Assembly (NCBI GenBank): GCA_001899255.1
Contig: MKVX01000011.1
Span: forward strand, 1-64,000
Direction: 5' to 3'
Length of the DNA: 64,000 nt
Source: Rhizobiales bacterium 62-47
GTDB lineage: Bacteria > Pseudomonadota > Alphaproteobacteria > Rhizobiales > Xanthobacteraceae
The notes below the pieces were generated by a model, which was not told the origin of the DNA, searched no databases, and saw only the letters and a list, made by a program, of their open reading frames with translations. Position 1 is the first letter of the stretch. The number at the start of each line of letters is the position of its first letter. Below, in pieces: positions 44,495 to 53,312 of this stretch. Made by a program: the position numbers and the translations under genes.

Positions 44495-44946
44495 GGGGCA
44501 CTCTCAAGAACGGCATCGACGATGTTCTGATAGCCAGTGCATCGACAAATGTTTCCGGACAGCGCTTCGCGCACGTCGGTCTCGGTTTTTGGCATTGCAT
44601 TGCGCAACTCGAGCGCCGCAAGCGTCATCAGGATGCCTGGCGTACAGAAACCGCATTGCAAGGCGTGACGTTCATGAAACGCACGTTGGATCGGCGTAAG
44701 CCGGCCGTCGCTATCCAGCCCCTCGATTGTCCCAACGGTCGCACCGTCTGCTTGAACCGCGAACATCAGGCAGGAACGGACGGGCTCATCGTTGACGATA
44801 ACAGTACACGCTCCGCACACGCCCATCTCGCAACCGACATTGGTTCCCGTCAGCCGCAGTTCGTGACGCAGGAAATCCGACAACAGCAATCGCGACGGCA
44901 CGTCGGCTTCGACGCGCTCACCATTGACGGTGCAGGACACCTTCAT
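44491..44946 (-). CDS. molybdenum hydroxylase, [2Fe-2S] small subunit
   Basis: A 151-residue CoxS-type subunit with both clusters: plant-type CEMGVCGAC plus a downstream Cys (SCLMFAVQ), and the C-terminal QCGFCTPG and CRCTGYQ. It carries electrons from the molybdenum site to FAD. The ATG at 44946 overlaps the stop of the LLM oxidoreductase gene (ATGA); an upstream extension of the frame lies within that gene and is not used. Confidence 0.95.
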   Translation of the reverse strand: MKVSCTVNGERVEADVPSRLLLSDFLRHELRLTGTNVGCEMGVCGACTVIVNDEPVRSCLMFAVQADGATVGTIEGLDSDGRLTPIQRAFHERHALQCGFCTPGILMTLAALELRNAMPKTETDVREALSGNICRCTGYQNIVDAVLESAP

Positions 44947-45965
44947 GAGTTCGGACGCAGTGCAGGACCAAGAAGAGCCATTTCGTCCGTCGGGACTTTC
45001 CCGACCAACGTCACGACCAACTCGGTCACATTGACGGCGCCAAAACGGGCAGCGCCTTCCAGGCAATCTTCGACCGTTCCGGCAATGGCGTATGCATCGA
45101 CGAAGCGATCATCGAGCACGATTTGCGGATCTTCGCCCGCCTGCAGCCGTTCAATGGCAGCAACAAACTCATTCTCCGGAATTCCACTTTTTCCATACAT
45201 GGCTTCCCGGACCGCCGGCCAGCGCGCGCCCATGCTCCAGTATGCAGGCAGCATCTCGGCAATTGTCTTGCGCACGGCAGCACGGGCTAGCGCACGATCC
45301 TTGTTCACTGAACACAATACATACTGCACGACGTCCTTGGGGCGTGGCCGGCCGGCCTTGTCGGCACCCTCTTGCAGGACCTGCAACGCGCGCTCGGTAT
45401 ATCCGGGCGGGCACATGTTGGAGATCATGAGGCCATCGCCGATCTGCCCGCATAGCCGCAGCGCCTGATCGCCCATCGCGGCTACATAGATCGGCATCTG
45501 CGGACGTGGTGGAACATATTCCATCTTGACCTTCGATACCGAAAAGACGGTTCCTTCATACGTGACCGTCTCACCCTTCATCATGCCACGTACGATATTG
45601 ACAGCATCACGCACGGCGGCAAGCGGCTTCTCATAAGACAGGCCCATCCTGGTGACGCGATCTCCGATTCCCGAGCCGAGCGACAGCGCAGCGCGCCCTT
45701 CCGCCAATTCGTCGAGCGCACCGATCTCCATGGCGATCAGCGTGGGATGGCGATTGTAGGGATTGAAGACACCAATACCGACCTTGATGCGCTTGGTCGC
45801 CAACACCGCGCCTGACACCGCCGGCAGGACTCCGCGATTGAACGGATTCTCCGCGAACCACACCGACGCGAAACCGTGACGATCCGCTGCCGCCGCGAGT
45901 TCGATGCTCGGCCGGGGCGCCATTCCCCCGTGCAGTCGCATGCCAATCGCCGGTATCTTCGTCAT
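44943..45965 (-). CDS. LLM class F420/FMN-dependent oxidoreductase
   Basis: A 340-residue luciferase-like monooxygenase-fold protein (TIM barrel), with the family features MRLHGGMAPRPSIELAAAAD, FASVWFAENPF, and ALSLGSGIGDRV at the phosphate-binding loop. It may be a flavin monooxygenase or a reductase (MER-type). No separate flavin reductase is seen nearby. The ATG at 45965 lies one base after the LivF-like stop. In the operon it may act on the hydroxylated product of the molybdenum enzyme. Confidence 0.88.
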   Translation of the reverse strand: MTKIPAIGMRLHGGMAPRPSIELAAAADRHGFASVWFAENPFNRGVLPAVSGAVLATKRIKVGIGVFNPYNRHPTLIAMEIGALDELAEGRAALSLGSGIGDRVTRMGLSYEKPLAAVRDAVNIVRGMMKGETVTYEGTVFSVSKVKMEYVPPRPQMPIYVAAMGDQALRLCGQIGDGLMISNMCPPGYTERALQVLQEGADKAGRPRPKDVVQYVLCSVNKDRALARAAVRKTIAEMLPAYWSMGARWPAVREAMYGKSGIPENEFVAAIERLQAGEDPQIVLDDRFVDAYAIAGTVEDCLEGAARFGAVNVTELVVTLVGKVPTDEMALLGPALRPNS

Positions 45966-45966
45966 G

Positions 45967-46683
45967 TCAACCTCCCAGATAGGCCGTCTTAACGCGGTTA
46001 TCATTCAAGAGCATTTCGGCCGAACCTTCGATGGTCACTTTGCCGCGCTCGATGACATAGCCACGATGACTGACCTCCAGCGCCATGAACGCATTCTGCT
46101 CCACCAGCAGGATCGCAACGCCCTCTCGATTGATCTTGACCAGAATATTGAACACCTGCTCGACGAGGTTCGGAGCCAATCCGAGCGATGGCTCGTCGAG
46201 CAGCATCAATTTCGGACGCGCGACCAGGGCTCTGCCGATCGCGAGCATTTGCTGCTGGCCACCGGACAGCGACCAGGCGAGTTGCTTGCGACGCTCCGCC
46301 AATACCGGAAACAGATCGAATACCAGATCGAATTCACGCGTCAGGCTCATGCCACGCTTGATCCACGGCGTCGCAGCAACCCTCAAATTGTCGTAGACGC
46401 TCAGCCCGGGAAATACGCCTCGTCCCTCCGGCACCATCGACAAACCGCGCGTGGCAATATCTGTCGTATGGCAACCGACAATACTCTCGCCTTCAAAAGA
46501 GATCTGGCCGGCCTGTGTGCGCGCCATACCCATGATCGCCTTGAGGGTGGTCGTCTTGCCGGCCCCGTTCGAGCCGATCAACGTCACCAGTTCGCCAGCG
46601 CCGACGGTGAGGTCGATGCCGTGCAGCACCTCGACGACGTCGCTATACGCCGCACGCAATCCGTTGAGCTCAAGAAGCGGCAT
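45967..46683 (-). CDS. LIV-type ABC transporter ATP-binding protein (LivF-like), transporter 3
   Basis: A 238-residue LivF-class ATPase: Walker A IGSNGAGKTT, signature LSGGQQQMLAIGRAL, Walker B LMLLDEPSLGLAP, and SMVPEGRGVFPGLSV. The ATG at 46683 overlaps the end of the LivM-LivG fusion gene by 14 bases. It supplies the second ATPase of transporter 3. Confidence 0.92.
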   Translation of the reverse strand: MPLLELNGLRAAYSDVVEVLHGIDLTVGAGELVTLIGSNGAGKTTTLKAIMGMARTQAGQISFEGESIVGCHTTDIATRGLSMVPEGRGVFPGLSVYDNLRVAATPWIKRGMSLTREFDLVFDLFPVLAERRKQLAWSLSGGQQQMLAIGRALVARPKLMLLDEPSLGLAPNLVEQVFNILVKINREGVAILLVEQNAFMALEVSHRGYVIERGKVTIEGSAEMLLNDNRVKTAYLGG

Positions 46684-48490
46684 GCTGCAAAAGCCTCTTA
46701 CGCGTGCTGTGGCCGAGATACGCCTCGATAACTTCGGGATTGTCCCGGATCGACGATGGATCACCTTCCGCTATCTTCCGCCCATGATTGAGAACGGTAA
46801 TTCGGTCAGCGACCTTCATCACTAGCGGCATATTGTGTTCGACGAGCAGGATCGTCATGCCGGCATCACGTAGTCGCCTGATGCGTTCGATCAGCCGATC
46901 GACCTCCGCCGGGTTCATGCCTGCGGCGGGCTCGTCCAGCATGATCAGGCGCGGCCGCATCGCAATTGCGCGAGCAACTTCGACGATCCGCTGCTGCTCG
47001 TGCGGGAGCGTGCGAATAGGCCGGTCGCGAAATTGAGCCAGACCCACAAAATTCAGGGCCTCTTCCGCCATACGCTGCAGTTCGATGCCCTCCGACTTCG
47101 CCTTGGCCGTCGATGCCAGGACCCCGAACCAGCCGGCCGCGTCGCTCGTGCGGCAGCCGACCAATACGTTTTCGATGACCGACAGGCTTTGGAACAATCG
47201 CAGGTTCTGGAACGTACGCGCCAGTCCAAGACCGGCAATCAGCCAGGGCTTGCGGCCGACGATCGATTCATTTGCGAAAGCGATGCGTCCGCTTGTCGGC
47301 GTATAGATTCCGCTTGCGACGTTGATAAATGTCGATTTCCCCGATCCGTTCGGACCGATCAGGGCATGAATCTCTCCCTCGCGGACGTCCAGCGCGAGGT
47401 CCTTGAGCGCAACCAATCCGCCAAACCGCATGGTCACGCCTTCCGCAACCAGCAAGGCTGAGCTGCCGGTGCGGCTTTGCGGAAGTGGCGACATCGCATC
47501 GGCCGGCGGTGTCGACGGCTCAGTGCTGGCGTAAAGCACGTCTTCGGGAGCTTTTTTCGCAACGAGCAGACGCCAGCACGCCCGCGCCATTCCCAGCAAA
47601 CCGCCTGGAAAGAAGATGATCATGGCGGCGATGCCCGCGCCATAAATCAGTTGATAATAGGACTTCGAGACGCGCAGCATTTCCGGCAGGAACGTCAGCA
47701 CCACGGCGCCGAGCACCGGGCCCCATGTCGTGCCGATGCCGCCGATCAGTACCATACTGAGAACTTGTGCGCTGACGTCGAATACAAACACGTCAGGGCT
47801 GATGAAACTGGTGAGGTGCGCATAGAGTGAGCCGGCACAACCGGCCAGGACCGCGCTGATGAAGAAGGCCGTCACCTTCAAACGGGGAACATTGACGCCC
47901 ACCACTCCGGCCGCCAGCTCTGCATCACGAATTGCCGCGAGCATGCGACCGTATTTGGATCGCTCCAGCCGATGGACCAGCAACATCGCGACCGCCAGCA
48001 TCAGCAGCCCGAGATAATAGAACCGTGTATCTCCGGTGAACGCGAAGAAGCCGAGCGACGGTGGCGGAATGTTGCCGATACCGTCCATGCCATGCGTCAC
48101 CTCGCGCCAATTGAAGAAAAGGTTGCGCATGATCTCGCCGAAACCGAGCGTTGCCAGCGCAAGATAGTGCCCTTTGAGGCGCAGCGCCGGGAAGCCGATC
48201 AGCAACCCCACGGCGCCGGTCACCAGTCCGGACAACACAAACGCAGGCCAGAACAACGTACCGCTGTGTCCGGCAGTCATGAGCGCGGTGACATACGCTC
48301 CGATCCCGAACAATCCGGCGTGTCCCAGCGAAAGCTGGCCGGCGTAGCCGAGAACAACATTGAGACTGACGGCCAGCAGCCCGAAGATCAGAGCCAGATT
48401 GACGAGCCGCAGATAGTAGTTCGAGCTGACAACCAGCGGCACTGCGAGCGCGATGACGAACAACAGCAGGAGGATCGCGGGACGGCGCAT
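46670..48490 (-). CDS. LivM-LivG fusion: ABC transporter permease and ATPase in one protein, transporter 3
   Basis: A 606-residue fusion. Residues 1-310 are a LivM-type permease (GYAGQLSLGHAGLFGIGAYV; EAA-like loop RSKYGRMLAAIRDAELAAGV). A hydrophilic linker follows (about 318-345), then a LivG-type ATPase with Walker A IGPNGSGKST, RTFQNLRLFQSLSVIENVL and Walker B LIMLDEPAAGMNP. The reading frame is continuous, so this is a real fusion rather than a frame error. Transporters 1 and 2 in this window keep the two parts as separate genes. Confidence 0.93.
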   Translation of the reverse strand: MRRPAILLLLFVIALAVPLVVSSNYYLRLVNLALIFGLLAVSLNVVLGYAGQLSLGHAGLFGIGAYVTALMTAGHSGTLFWPAFVLSGLVTGAVGLLIGFPALRLKGHYLALATLGFGEIMRNLFFNWREVTHGMDGIGNIPPPSLGFFAFTGDTRFYYLGLLMLAVAMLLVHRLERSKYGRMLAAIRDAELAAGVVGVNVPRLKVTAFFISAVLAGCAGSLYAHLTSFISPDVFVFDVSAQVLSMVLIGGIGTTWGPVLGAVVLTFLPEMLRVSKSYYQLIYGAGIAAMIIFFPGGLLGMARACWRLLVAKKAPEDVLYASTEPSTPPADAMSPLPQSRTGSSALLVAEGVTMRFGGLVALKDLALDVREGEIHALIGPNGSGKSTFINVASGIYTPTSGRIAFANESIVGRKPWLIAGLGLARTFQNLRLFQSLSVIENVLVGCRTSDAAGWFGVLASTAKAKSEGIELQRMAEEALNFVGLAQFRDRPIRTLPHEQQRIVEVARAIAMRPRLIMLDEPAAGMNPAEVDRLIERIRRLRDAGMTILLVEHNMPLVMKVADRITVLNHGRKIAEGDPSSIRDNPEVIEAYLGHSTRKRLLQHAAS

Positions 48491-48493
48491 GAT

Positions 48494-49357
48494 TCAGGCC
48501 TTTTCCGCGACGCGTTCGCCAAATATTCCCTGCGGAAATGCGATCAACAGGAAGATCAGCAGCGCAAAGCAGATCGAGTCCTTGTAGACCGAGGAAATGA
48601 ATACGGCGACGAGGATCTCCAGGAGACCAACGACAATTCCGCCGACCACCGCACCTGGCACACTACCGAAACCGCCGATGATGACGGCGATGAAAGCCTT
48701 GAGAATCAGGTTGAGACCGATATCCGTATCGACCAAAAAGATCGGCGCGACGAGCACCCCCGCAATGCCGCACAGCACTGCAGAGACGACAAAGGTGATG
48801 GCGATCATTCGGTTCGGACGGATCCCCATCAATTGCGCCATCTCGACGTTCTGCGCCGTGGCGCGCAGCCGTCGCCCGAGATCGGTGTGAAAGAACACGG
48901 CATATTGCGCAATCAGGACACATATTGTGACTGCGACGATGAATAACTGCTCGGGCGCGAGCACAACGCCCATGAGGTCCACTGAGCTGCTGCCGAACGC
49001 CGAAGGTACGCGCAGCGGGTTCGGACCCCATACCAGCAAGGCTAGATTGCGAGCGAAGATCGAGAATCCGATCGTCGCGATGACGAAGGCAAGCATCGGC
49101 CTGTCGCGCAAAGGGAAGAAAAGCAACCGCTGATAGACCGCACCGAACAGCGCCATCGCAATGAAGGTCATCAGTACGGCAGCCCAATAGGGAGCTCCCG
49201 TACTGATCGCCGAGTAGAAAACGAATGCGCTCAACATCACGAGTTCGCCGTGCGCGAAGTTGAGACCGTGCGTCGCATTGTAGATCAGGATGAAGCTGAG
49301 CCCCACCAGGGCATAGATACAGCCCATCGCCAGTCCGGTCGCAAACACTTGTGCCAT
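48494..49357 (-). CDS. LIV-type ABC transporter permease (LivH-like), transporter 3
   Basis: A 287-residue LivH-class permease: N-terminal GCIYALVGLSFILIYNATHG, the LNFAHGELVMLSAFVFY loop and C-terminal GGFGSVPGAVVGGIVVG. It works with the permease half of the LivM-LivG fusion, which starts three bases downstream. Confidence 0.93.
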   Translation of the reverse strand: MAQVFATGLAMGCIYALVGLSFILIYNATHGLNFAHGELVMLSAFVFYSAISTGAPYWAAVLMTFIAMALFGAVYQRLLFFPLRDRPMLAFVIATIGFSIFARNLALLVWGPNPLRVPSAFGSSSVDLMGVVLAPEQLFIVAVTICVLIAQYAVFFHTDLGRRLRATAQNVEMAQLMGIRPNRMIAITFVVSAVLCGIAGVLVAPIFLVDTDIGLNLILKAFIAVIIGGFGSVPGAVVGGIVVGLLEILVAVFISSVYKDSICFALLIFLLIAFPQGIFGERVAEKA

Positions 49358-49389
49358 GCGCGCACCTTTCGAAGTGCCGGATCAATCGA

Positions 49390-50559
49390 TCAAGATTGCC
49401 GCTTCTCGCGAATGACCTTGACGGTGCGGTCGGGCATGAACTCCATGATGACCGAGTCATGACGGAGATTGCCCTCCTCGTCGGCCTTGTAGGTTCCCGC
49501 TAACCCCTTGTAGGAGAGCTGGCTCATGCCTTCGCGAATCTTCTCTCGATCGACACCGTATTTACGCATGACCTCGATCAGCATTCCCATGCTGTCGTAA
49601 TATTGAAGCGTATAGATTTCGGGAGCGAAGCCCGTCTTTGCCTTGTACGCTGCGACGAAATCAACCACGCTCTTGTCTTTGCTCAGCGATGGCAGCGGTC
49701 CCGGCGCTTCACAATAGCGCCCCGCAATATCGGCCGGATCGACAAGGTTGCGCAGATAAGCGAAGCACAACGACCCCGAACCAATCACCGGAACGTTGAC
49801 GTTGAGCTGCTTGGTCTGCCGCATGGCCAATGCTTCGTCGACGGGGTGCCCTTGAATCACGATGGCGTCGGCACCGTCGCGCTGCATCTGCAGGATTTGC
49901 GCAGTCAAATCCTTGTCGGTCGGCTGATAGGAGGCAATCGAGACCGGCTTGAGCTTGTAGAGTTTGTCGAGAAACTCCGTCACGTTATCACGGCCGGAAT
50001 AACCCCACTCATTACCGACGTGCATGATGCCGATTTTCTTTTTGCCGAGATCGTCGACCAGAAAACGCGTCGTGTTCTCCTTGGAGATCGCATCGTGCGG
50101 GGAATTGCGGAAGAAGTACTTGGCGCCCTGCTGCGATACCCGACGCGTGCTCGGACCACCGATCAGCGTGATCTTGTCCCGCTCGGTCATCGGCATCAAC
50201 GCAAGGATTTGCGTCCCCAATGCCGGGCCAAAAACGGCAACCGGATCCGACTGCATGACCTTGTTCAGCGCATTGATGGCCACCGTATTGGAGGCCTGAC
50301 TGTCTTCGACAACCAGCTCGATCTGGCGGCCGTTGATGCCACCGGTCTTGTTGGCCTCGTCGACAGCCATCTGCATGGCGTCCTGATAGGGTTTGCCATA
50401 GGCCGCCAGCACGCTGGTGAGTGGCAGCACCACGCCGACCTTGACGGGCTGCTGCGCGGCAGCGCCAGTCGGCGCCGCAATAGCAAGGGAAGCAACGGCT
50501 GCAACAGATGCGATGAGCCGGGATAGATGCCTGGAAGCCGGTCGTCGATTCTTCATCAT
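49390..50559 (-). CDS. LIV-type ABC transporter substrate-binding protein, transporter 3
   Basis: A 389-residue type 1 periplasmic-binding protein with a signal peptide after a basic start (MMKNRRPASRHLSRL, cleaved near GAAA|QQ), then VKVGVVLPLTSVLAAYGKPY and GRQIELVVEDSQASN. It belongs to the GntR-headed operon, so its ligand is probably the compound degraded by the molybdenum hydroxylase and amidases encoded with it. Confidence 0.93.
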   Translation of the reverse strand: MMKNRRPASRHLSRLIASVAAVASLAIAAPTGAAAQQPVKVGVVLPLTSVLAAYGKPYQDAMQMAVDEANKTGGINGRQIELVVEDSQASNTVAINALNKVMQSDPVAVFGPALGTQILALMPMTERDKITLIGGPSTRRVSQQGAKYFFRNSPHDAISKENTTRFLVDDLGKKKIGIMHVGNEWGYSGRDNVTEFLDKLYKLKPVSIASYQPTDKDLTAQILQMQRDGADAIVIQGHPVDEALAMRQTKQLNVNVPVIGSGSLCFAYLRNLVDPADIAGRYCEAPGPLPSLSKDKSVVDFVAAYKAKTGFAPEIYTLQYYDSMGMLIEVMRKYGVDREKIREGMSQLSYKGLAGTYKADEEGNLRHDSVIMEFMPDRTVKVIREKRQS

Positions 50560-50624
50560 CTACTCCATGTGTTGGGCAGTCGATAACGTCATTCGATAGA
50601 TCGGGTTGGCGAGAACGATTTACC

Positions 50625-51095
50625 TCAAATTCCGCCAGGCCTTGCCGTGGTCGCATGCTCGGAGAAGTGGACGTGAATGACCCGCCAATCGCCATCTTCC
50701 TTCTGGAAAACCATGGTCGAGCGGGATACGAACTGCCGGTCGTCGTGCGCGCTTCCGTCAGGACGCGGATCGGAGCCAACCCAGGCCGCCTTGGTCTTGC
50801 GATGACACCAGACCGTGGCCATGTCGGCGCCCACGACGCCGCCAATCTCATACGGTGTCCAGAAGCCCGTGGTGAGTTGCCCTTTATAAAACTTCCAGAG
50901 CGCAATCCACTGATCTCGACCACGGTAGGTATGACCGTTCAGATTGAAGAATGTGGCATCCGGCGACGCGCTCCATAGTTGGTCGCGCAACGTTACCCAG
51001 TCGAAATCGGCATTGGCTTCAAGATACTTCTGGTGCTTGTCCAGGATCGTCTTGCGGTCCGCTTCACTCCCGCCGCGCAGCGTTGCTTCAGTCAT
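50625..51095 (-). CDS. SnoaL-like/NTF2-fold domain protein
   Basis: A 156-residue protein with the NTF2-like pattern: N-terminal helix (DRKTILDKHQKYLEANADFDWVTLRDQL shape), the central GHTYRGRDQWIALWKFY segment, a WCHRK strand and the C-terminal WRVIHVHFSEH strand. Such proteins are small isomerases, hydrolases or ligand binders; no catalytic set can be assigned. The ATG at 51095 follows GGGAG. It lies 13 bases after the GntR gene. Confidence 0.82.
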   Translation of the reverse strand: MTEATLRGGSEADRKTILDKHQKYLEANADFDWVTLRDQLWSASPDATFFNLNGHTYRGRDQWIALWKFYKGQLTTGFWTPYEIGGVVGADMATVWCHRKTKAAWVGSDPRPDGSAHDDRQFVSRSTMVFQKEDGDWRVIHVHFSEHATTARPGGI

Positions 51096-51108
51096 CCAAA
51101 ACCACTCC

Positions 51109-51807
51109 CTATGCGATTGGTATTGAGCTGGTTGAAAAGAAATTCCGAACGGTTTCCGGGAAATGCCCAAGCACCGCGCGCATCGCCGTTGCCGCTGCCG
51201 CCGGGTCGCGCTGCTCGATCGCCGCGACCACATCGAGATGCGCAGCGATATCGGCAAGCACCGTACTGGGGTCCATCCGATGCAGCCCGAAATACCAGAA
51301 CCGGCACGCCGCATCGTGGAGCTGGACGACCTTCTGTTCGATCTGGCGATTGTGCGTTGCCGCCGCGAGCGCGCGATGAAAGTGCTGGTCCATATGGACC
51401 AGCGTGCGGAAGTCGCGCTTCTCGATCACATCCTCGAACCCATCGAGGGCAGTCCTCATCGCGGTGATATTCTCGGCGGTGGCGCGTTCTGCGGCCAGCG
51501 ATGCGCAGCCGCCCTCGATCAGCACACGCGCCTCGAATACATCCTGCATTTCCCGGAGGCCGAGGTCGGTAATCCGCGTGCCGATGCGTGGCTGACGCTC
51601 GACGATTCCTTCCAGCGACAACCGCAATAACGCGTCGCGCACTGCGGCGACGCCCAGCTCGAAATGCTCCGCCAGGAACTTCTCGTCGACTGAAGAGCCC
51701 GGCTGAAGTTCCCCAAAAATGATGGCGTCGAGCATCCGATCGTACGCCGTGTTGCGCATCGGACCGCTTTCGACGGAGCTACGGATTGGTTGTAATGTCA
51801 ATTTCAC
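51109..51807 (-). CDS. GntR family regulator (FadR/FCD subfamily)
   Basis: A 232-residue GntR-type regulator: winged helix at about residues 20-80 (AYDRMLDAIIFGELQPG, then LGVAAVRDALLRLSLEGIVE) and an all-helical FCD effector domain with metal-site histidines (MDQHFHRAL, IAAHLDVVAAI). The start is a GTG; ATG codon 17 (51759) is an alternative that still keeps the DNA-binding domain. It probably represses both its own operon and the divergent amidase genes through the palindromes at 51810-51853. Confidence 0.92.
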   Translation of the reverse strand: MKLTLQPIRSSVESGPMRNTAYDRMLDAIIFGELQPGSSVDEKFLAEHFELGVAAVRDALLRLSLEGIVERQPRIGTRITDLGLREMQDVFEARVLIEGGCASLAAERATAENITAMRTALDGFEDVIEKRDFRTLVHMDQHFHRALAAATHNRQIEQKVVQLHDAACRFWYFGLHRMDPSTVLADIAAHLDVVAAIEQRDPAAAATAMRAVLGHFPETVRNFFSTSSIPIA

Positions 51808-51809
51808 AC

Positions 51810-51853
51810 CAGTTTCTTATAAACTGACATTTCAGTTTGCAAAAAAGAACTGA
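51810..51853. promoter_or_regulatory. GntR operator region with alternating CAGTTT/AAACTG half-sites
   Basis: The 97-base space between the divergent GntR and amidase genes holds a perfect palindrome AAACTGA-CATT-TCAGTTT (51821-51838). It is flanked by a further CAGTTT (51810-51815), which with AAACTG forms a second inverted repeat, and by GAACTGA (51847-51853). Four half-sites in 44 bases suggest cooperative binding of two FCD-type GntR dimers over both promoters. Confidence 0.7.
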
Positions 51854-51904
51854 CCACGGCAAATTAGAACCGTCAAGACCGAATTTTTAGGCTGAGTGCG
51901 TTCA

Positions 51905-53311
51905 ATGGATGATCAGATCTGTCGCCTCGATGTGCGCAGCATTGCCACCCACTACCGCGACGGATCGCTATCGCCCATTGACGTCGTCGACGCCTTCCTT
52001 GAGCGCATCGAACGGCTTAATCCCTCGCTCAACGCCTTCGTTCTCGTGACGGCGGAGGCCGCGCGACATGCAGCGCGGCGGGCGGAAGATCGGTTGCGAA
52101 CGAGCGACAAAGAGTCGCTGCCGCCGTTGTTCGGCATTCCCTTCTCAGTCAAGGACACGCTGCCGACCGCCGGCATCCGCACGACATTCGGCTCGCCGCT
52201 GTTTGCCGATTTCGTGCCGACCGAAGATGCCGCCGTGGTCGCCACGCTGAACCGCGCCGGCGCGATCTTGCTCGGCAAAACCAACACGCCGGCGTTCGGA
52301 TGGATGGGCGCGACGCAAAACCTGCTGTTCAGCGCCACGCCCAATCCCTGGGATGCGGCAGTGACCGCAGGCGGCTCGAGCGGTGGCACTGCCGTTGCTG
52401 CTTGCGCCCGGCTCGCGCCAATCAATATCGGAACCGATGGTGGCGGATCGCTTCGAATTCCAGCGGCCTTCACCGGCACAGTCGGTTTCAAGCCCTCTTA
52501 TGGTCGCGTCCCGAATTATCCGACCGGCGCCAACTGGAGCTTGCAACACATCGGGCCAATTGCCCGCAGCGTCGACAACATCATCGCAACGCTGGACACA
52601 ATCGCTCAACCCGACCCTCGCGACCCCTACTCACTCCCGACATGCGGATGGAAATACGACGATCCACAAAATGCGTCACAGCCACTCAAAATTATCTTCG
52701 CGCCAGATCTCGGATTCGCGGAATCAGTCGACGACGAAATTGTCGCCGTCTGCCGCAAGGCCGTCGCAGTATTTGTCGACATGAATCACGAAGTCGTCGA
52801 GCGGAAGCTCGATTGGCCGTCGCCGATCGAATTCTGGCGGACTCTTTTTGTCACCGGCGCCGCCGATCGGCTAGCCGCGTTTCTGCAGGACCGCAGCGAT
52901 CAGATCGAACCGACCCTGCGCGACTTCATCATTGAGGGCAAGAATTTGCCGGCGGACGCCTATTACAAGGCGTGCATCAGCCGGAACGACTGGTGGCAAA
53001 ACGTTCGCGCAACCTTCGACGACTGCGACTTGCTAATCACACCGACGGTCGCCTGCTCCCCATTTCCGCTTGGCCTCGAAACGCCTGGCAAGGTCGCAGG
53101 ACGCGCCGTTTCCTTCTACGGTTGGTCGCCGTTTTGCCCCCCCTTCAATCTCACCGGACAGCCAGCGATTTCCGTTCCGGCCGGCAGAAGTGCGAACGGT
53201 CTGCCGGTCGGACTACAAATCGTCGGTCGCCGGTTTGCCGATGCCACAGTCCTTGCGGTCGCTGCCGCCTTCGAGAGCGCACGGCCGTGGCCGGAATGGT
53301 CGGAGGCTTAG
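51905..53311 (+). CDS. amidase signature enzyme, first of two
   Basis: A 468-residue amidase signature (AS) family hydrolase. The catalytic triad is visible: Lys in PFSVKDTLPT, the cis-Ser in GGSSGGTAVA, and the nucleophile Ser in DGGGSLRIPA. Length and order fit aryl- or alkyl-amidases of this family. The ATG at 51905 is used. It is transcribed divergently from the GntR operon, so it probably hydrolyses an amide that is the pathway substrate or an intermediate, releasing ammonia or an amine. Confidence 0.93.
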   Translation: MDDQICRLDVRSIATHYRDGSLSPIDVVDAFLERIERLNPSLNAFVLVTAEAARHAARRAEDRLRTSDKESLPPLFGIPFSVKDTLPTAGIRTTFGSPLFADFVPTEDAAVVATLNRAGAILLGKTNTPAFGWMGATQNLLFSATPNPWDAAVTAGGSSGGTAVAACARLAPINIGTDGGGSLRIPAAFTGTVGFKPSYGRVPNYPTGANWSLQHIGPIARSVDNIIATLDTIAQPDPRDPYSLPTCGWKYDDPQNASQPLKIIFAPDLGFAESVDDEIVAVCRKAVAVFVDMNHEVVERKLDWPSPIEFWRTLFVTGAADRLAAFLQDRSDQIEPTLRDFIIEGKNLPADAYYKACISRNDWWQNVRATFDDCDLLITPTVACSPFPLGLETPGKVAGRAVSFYGWSPFCPPFNLTGQPAISVPAGRSANGLPVGLQIVGRRFADATVLAVAAAFESARPWPEWSEA

Positions 53312-53312
53312 C

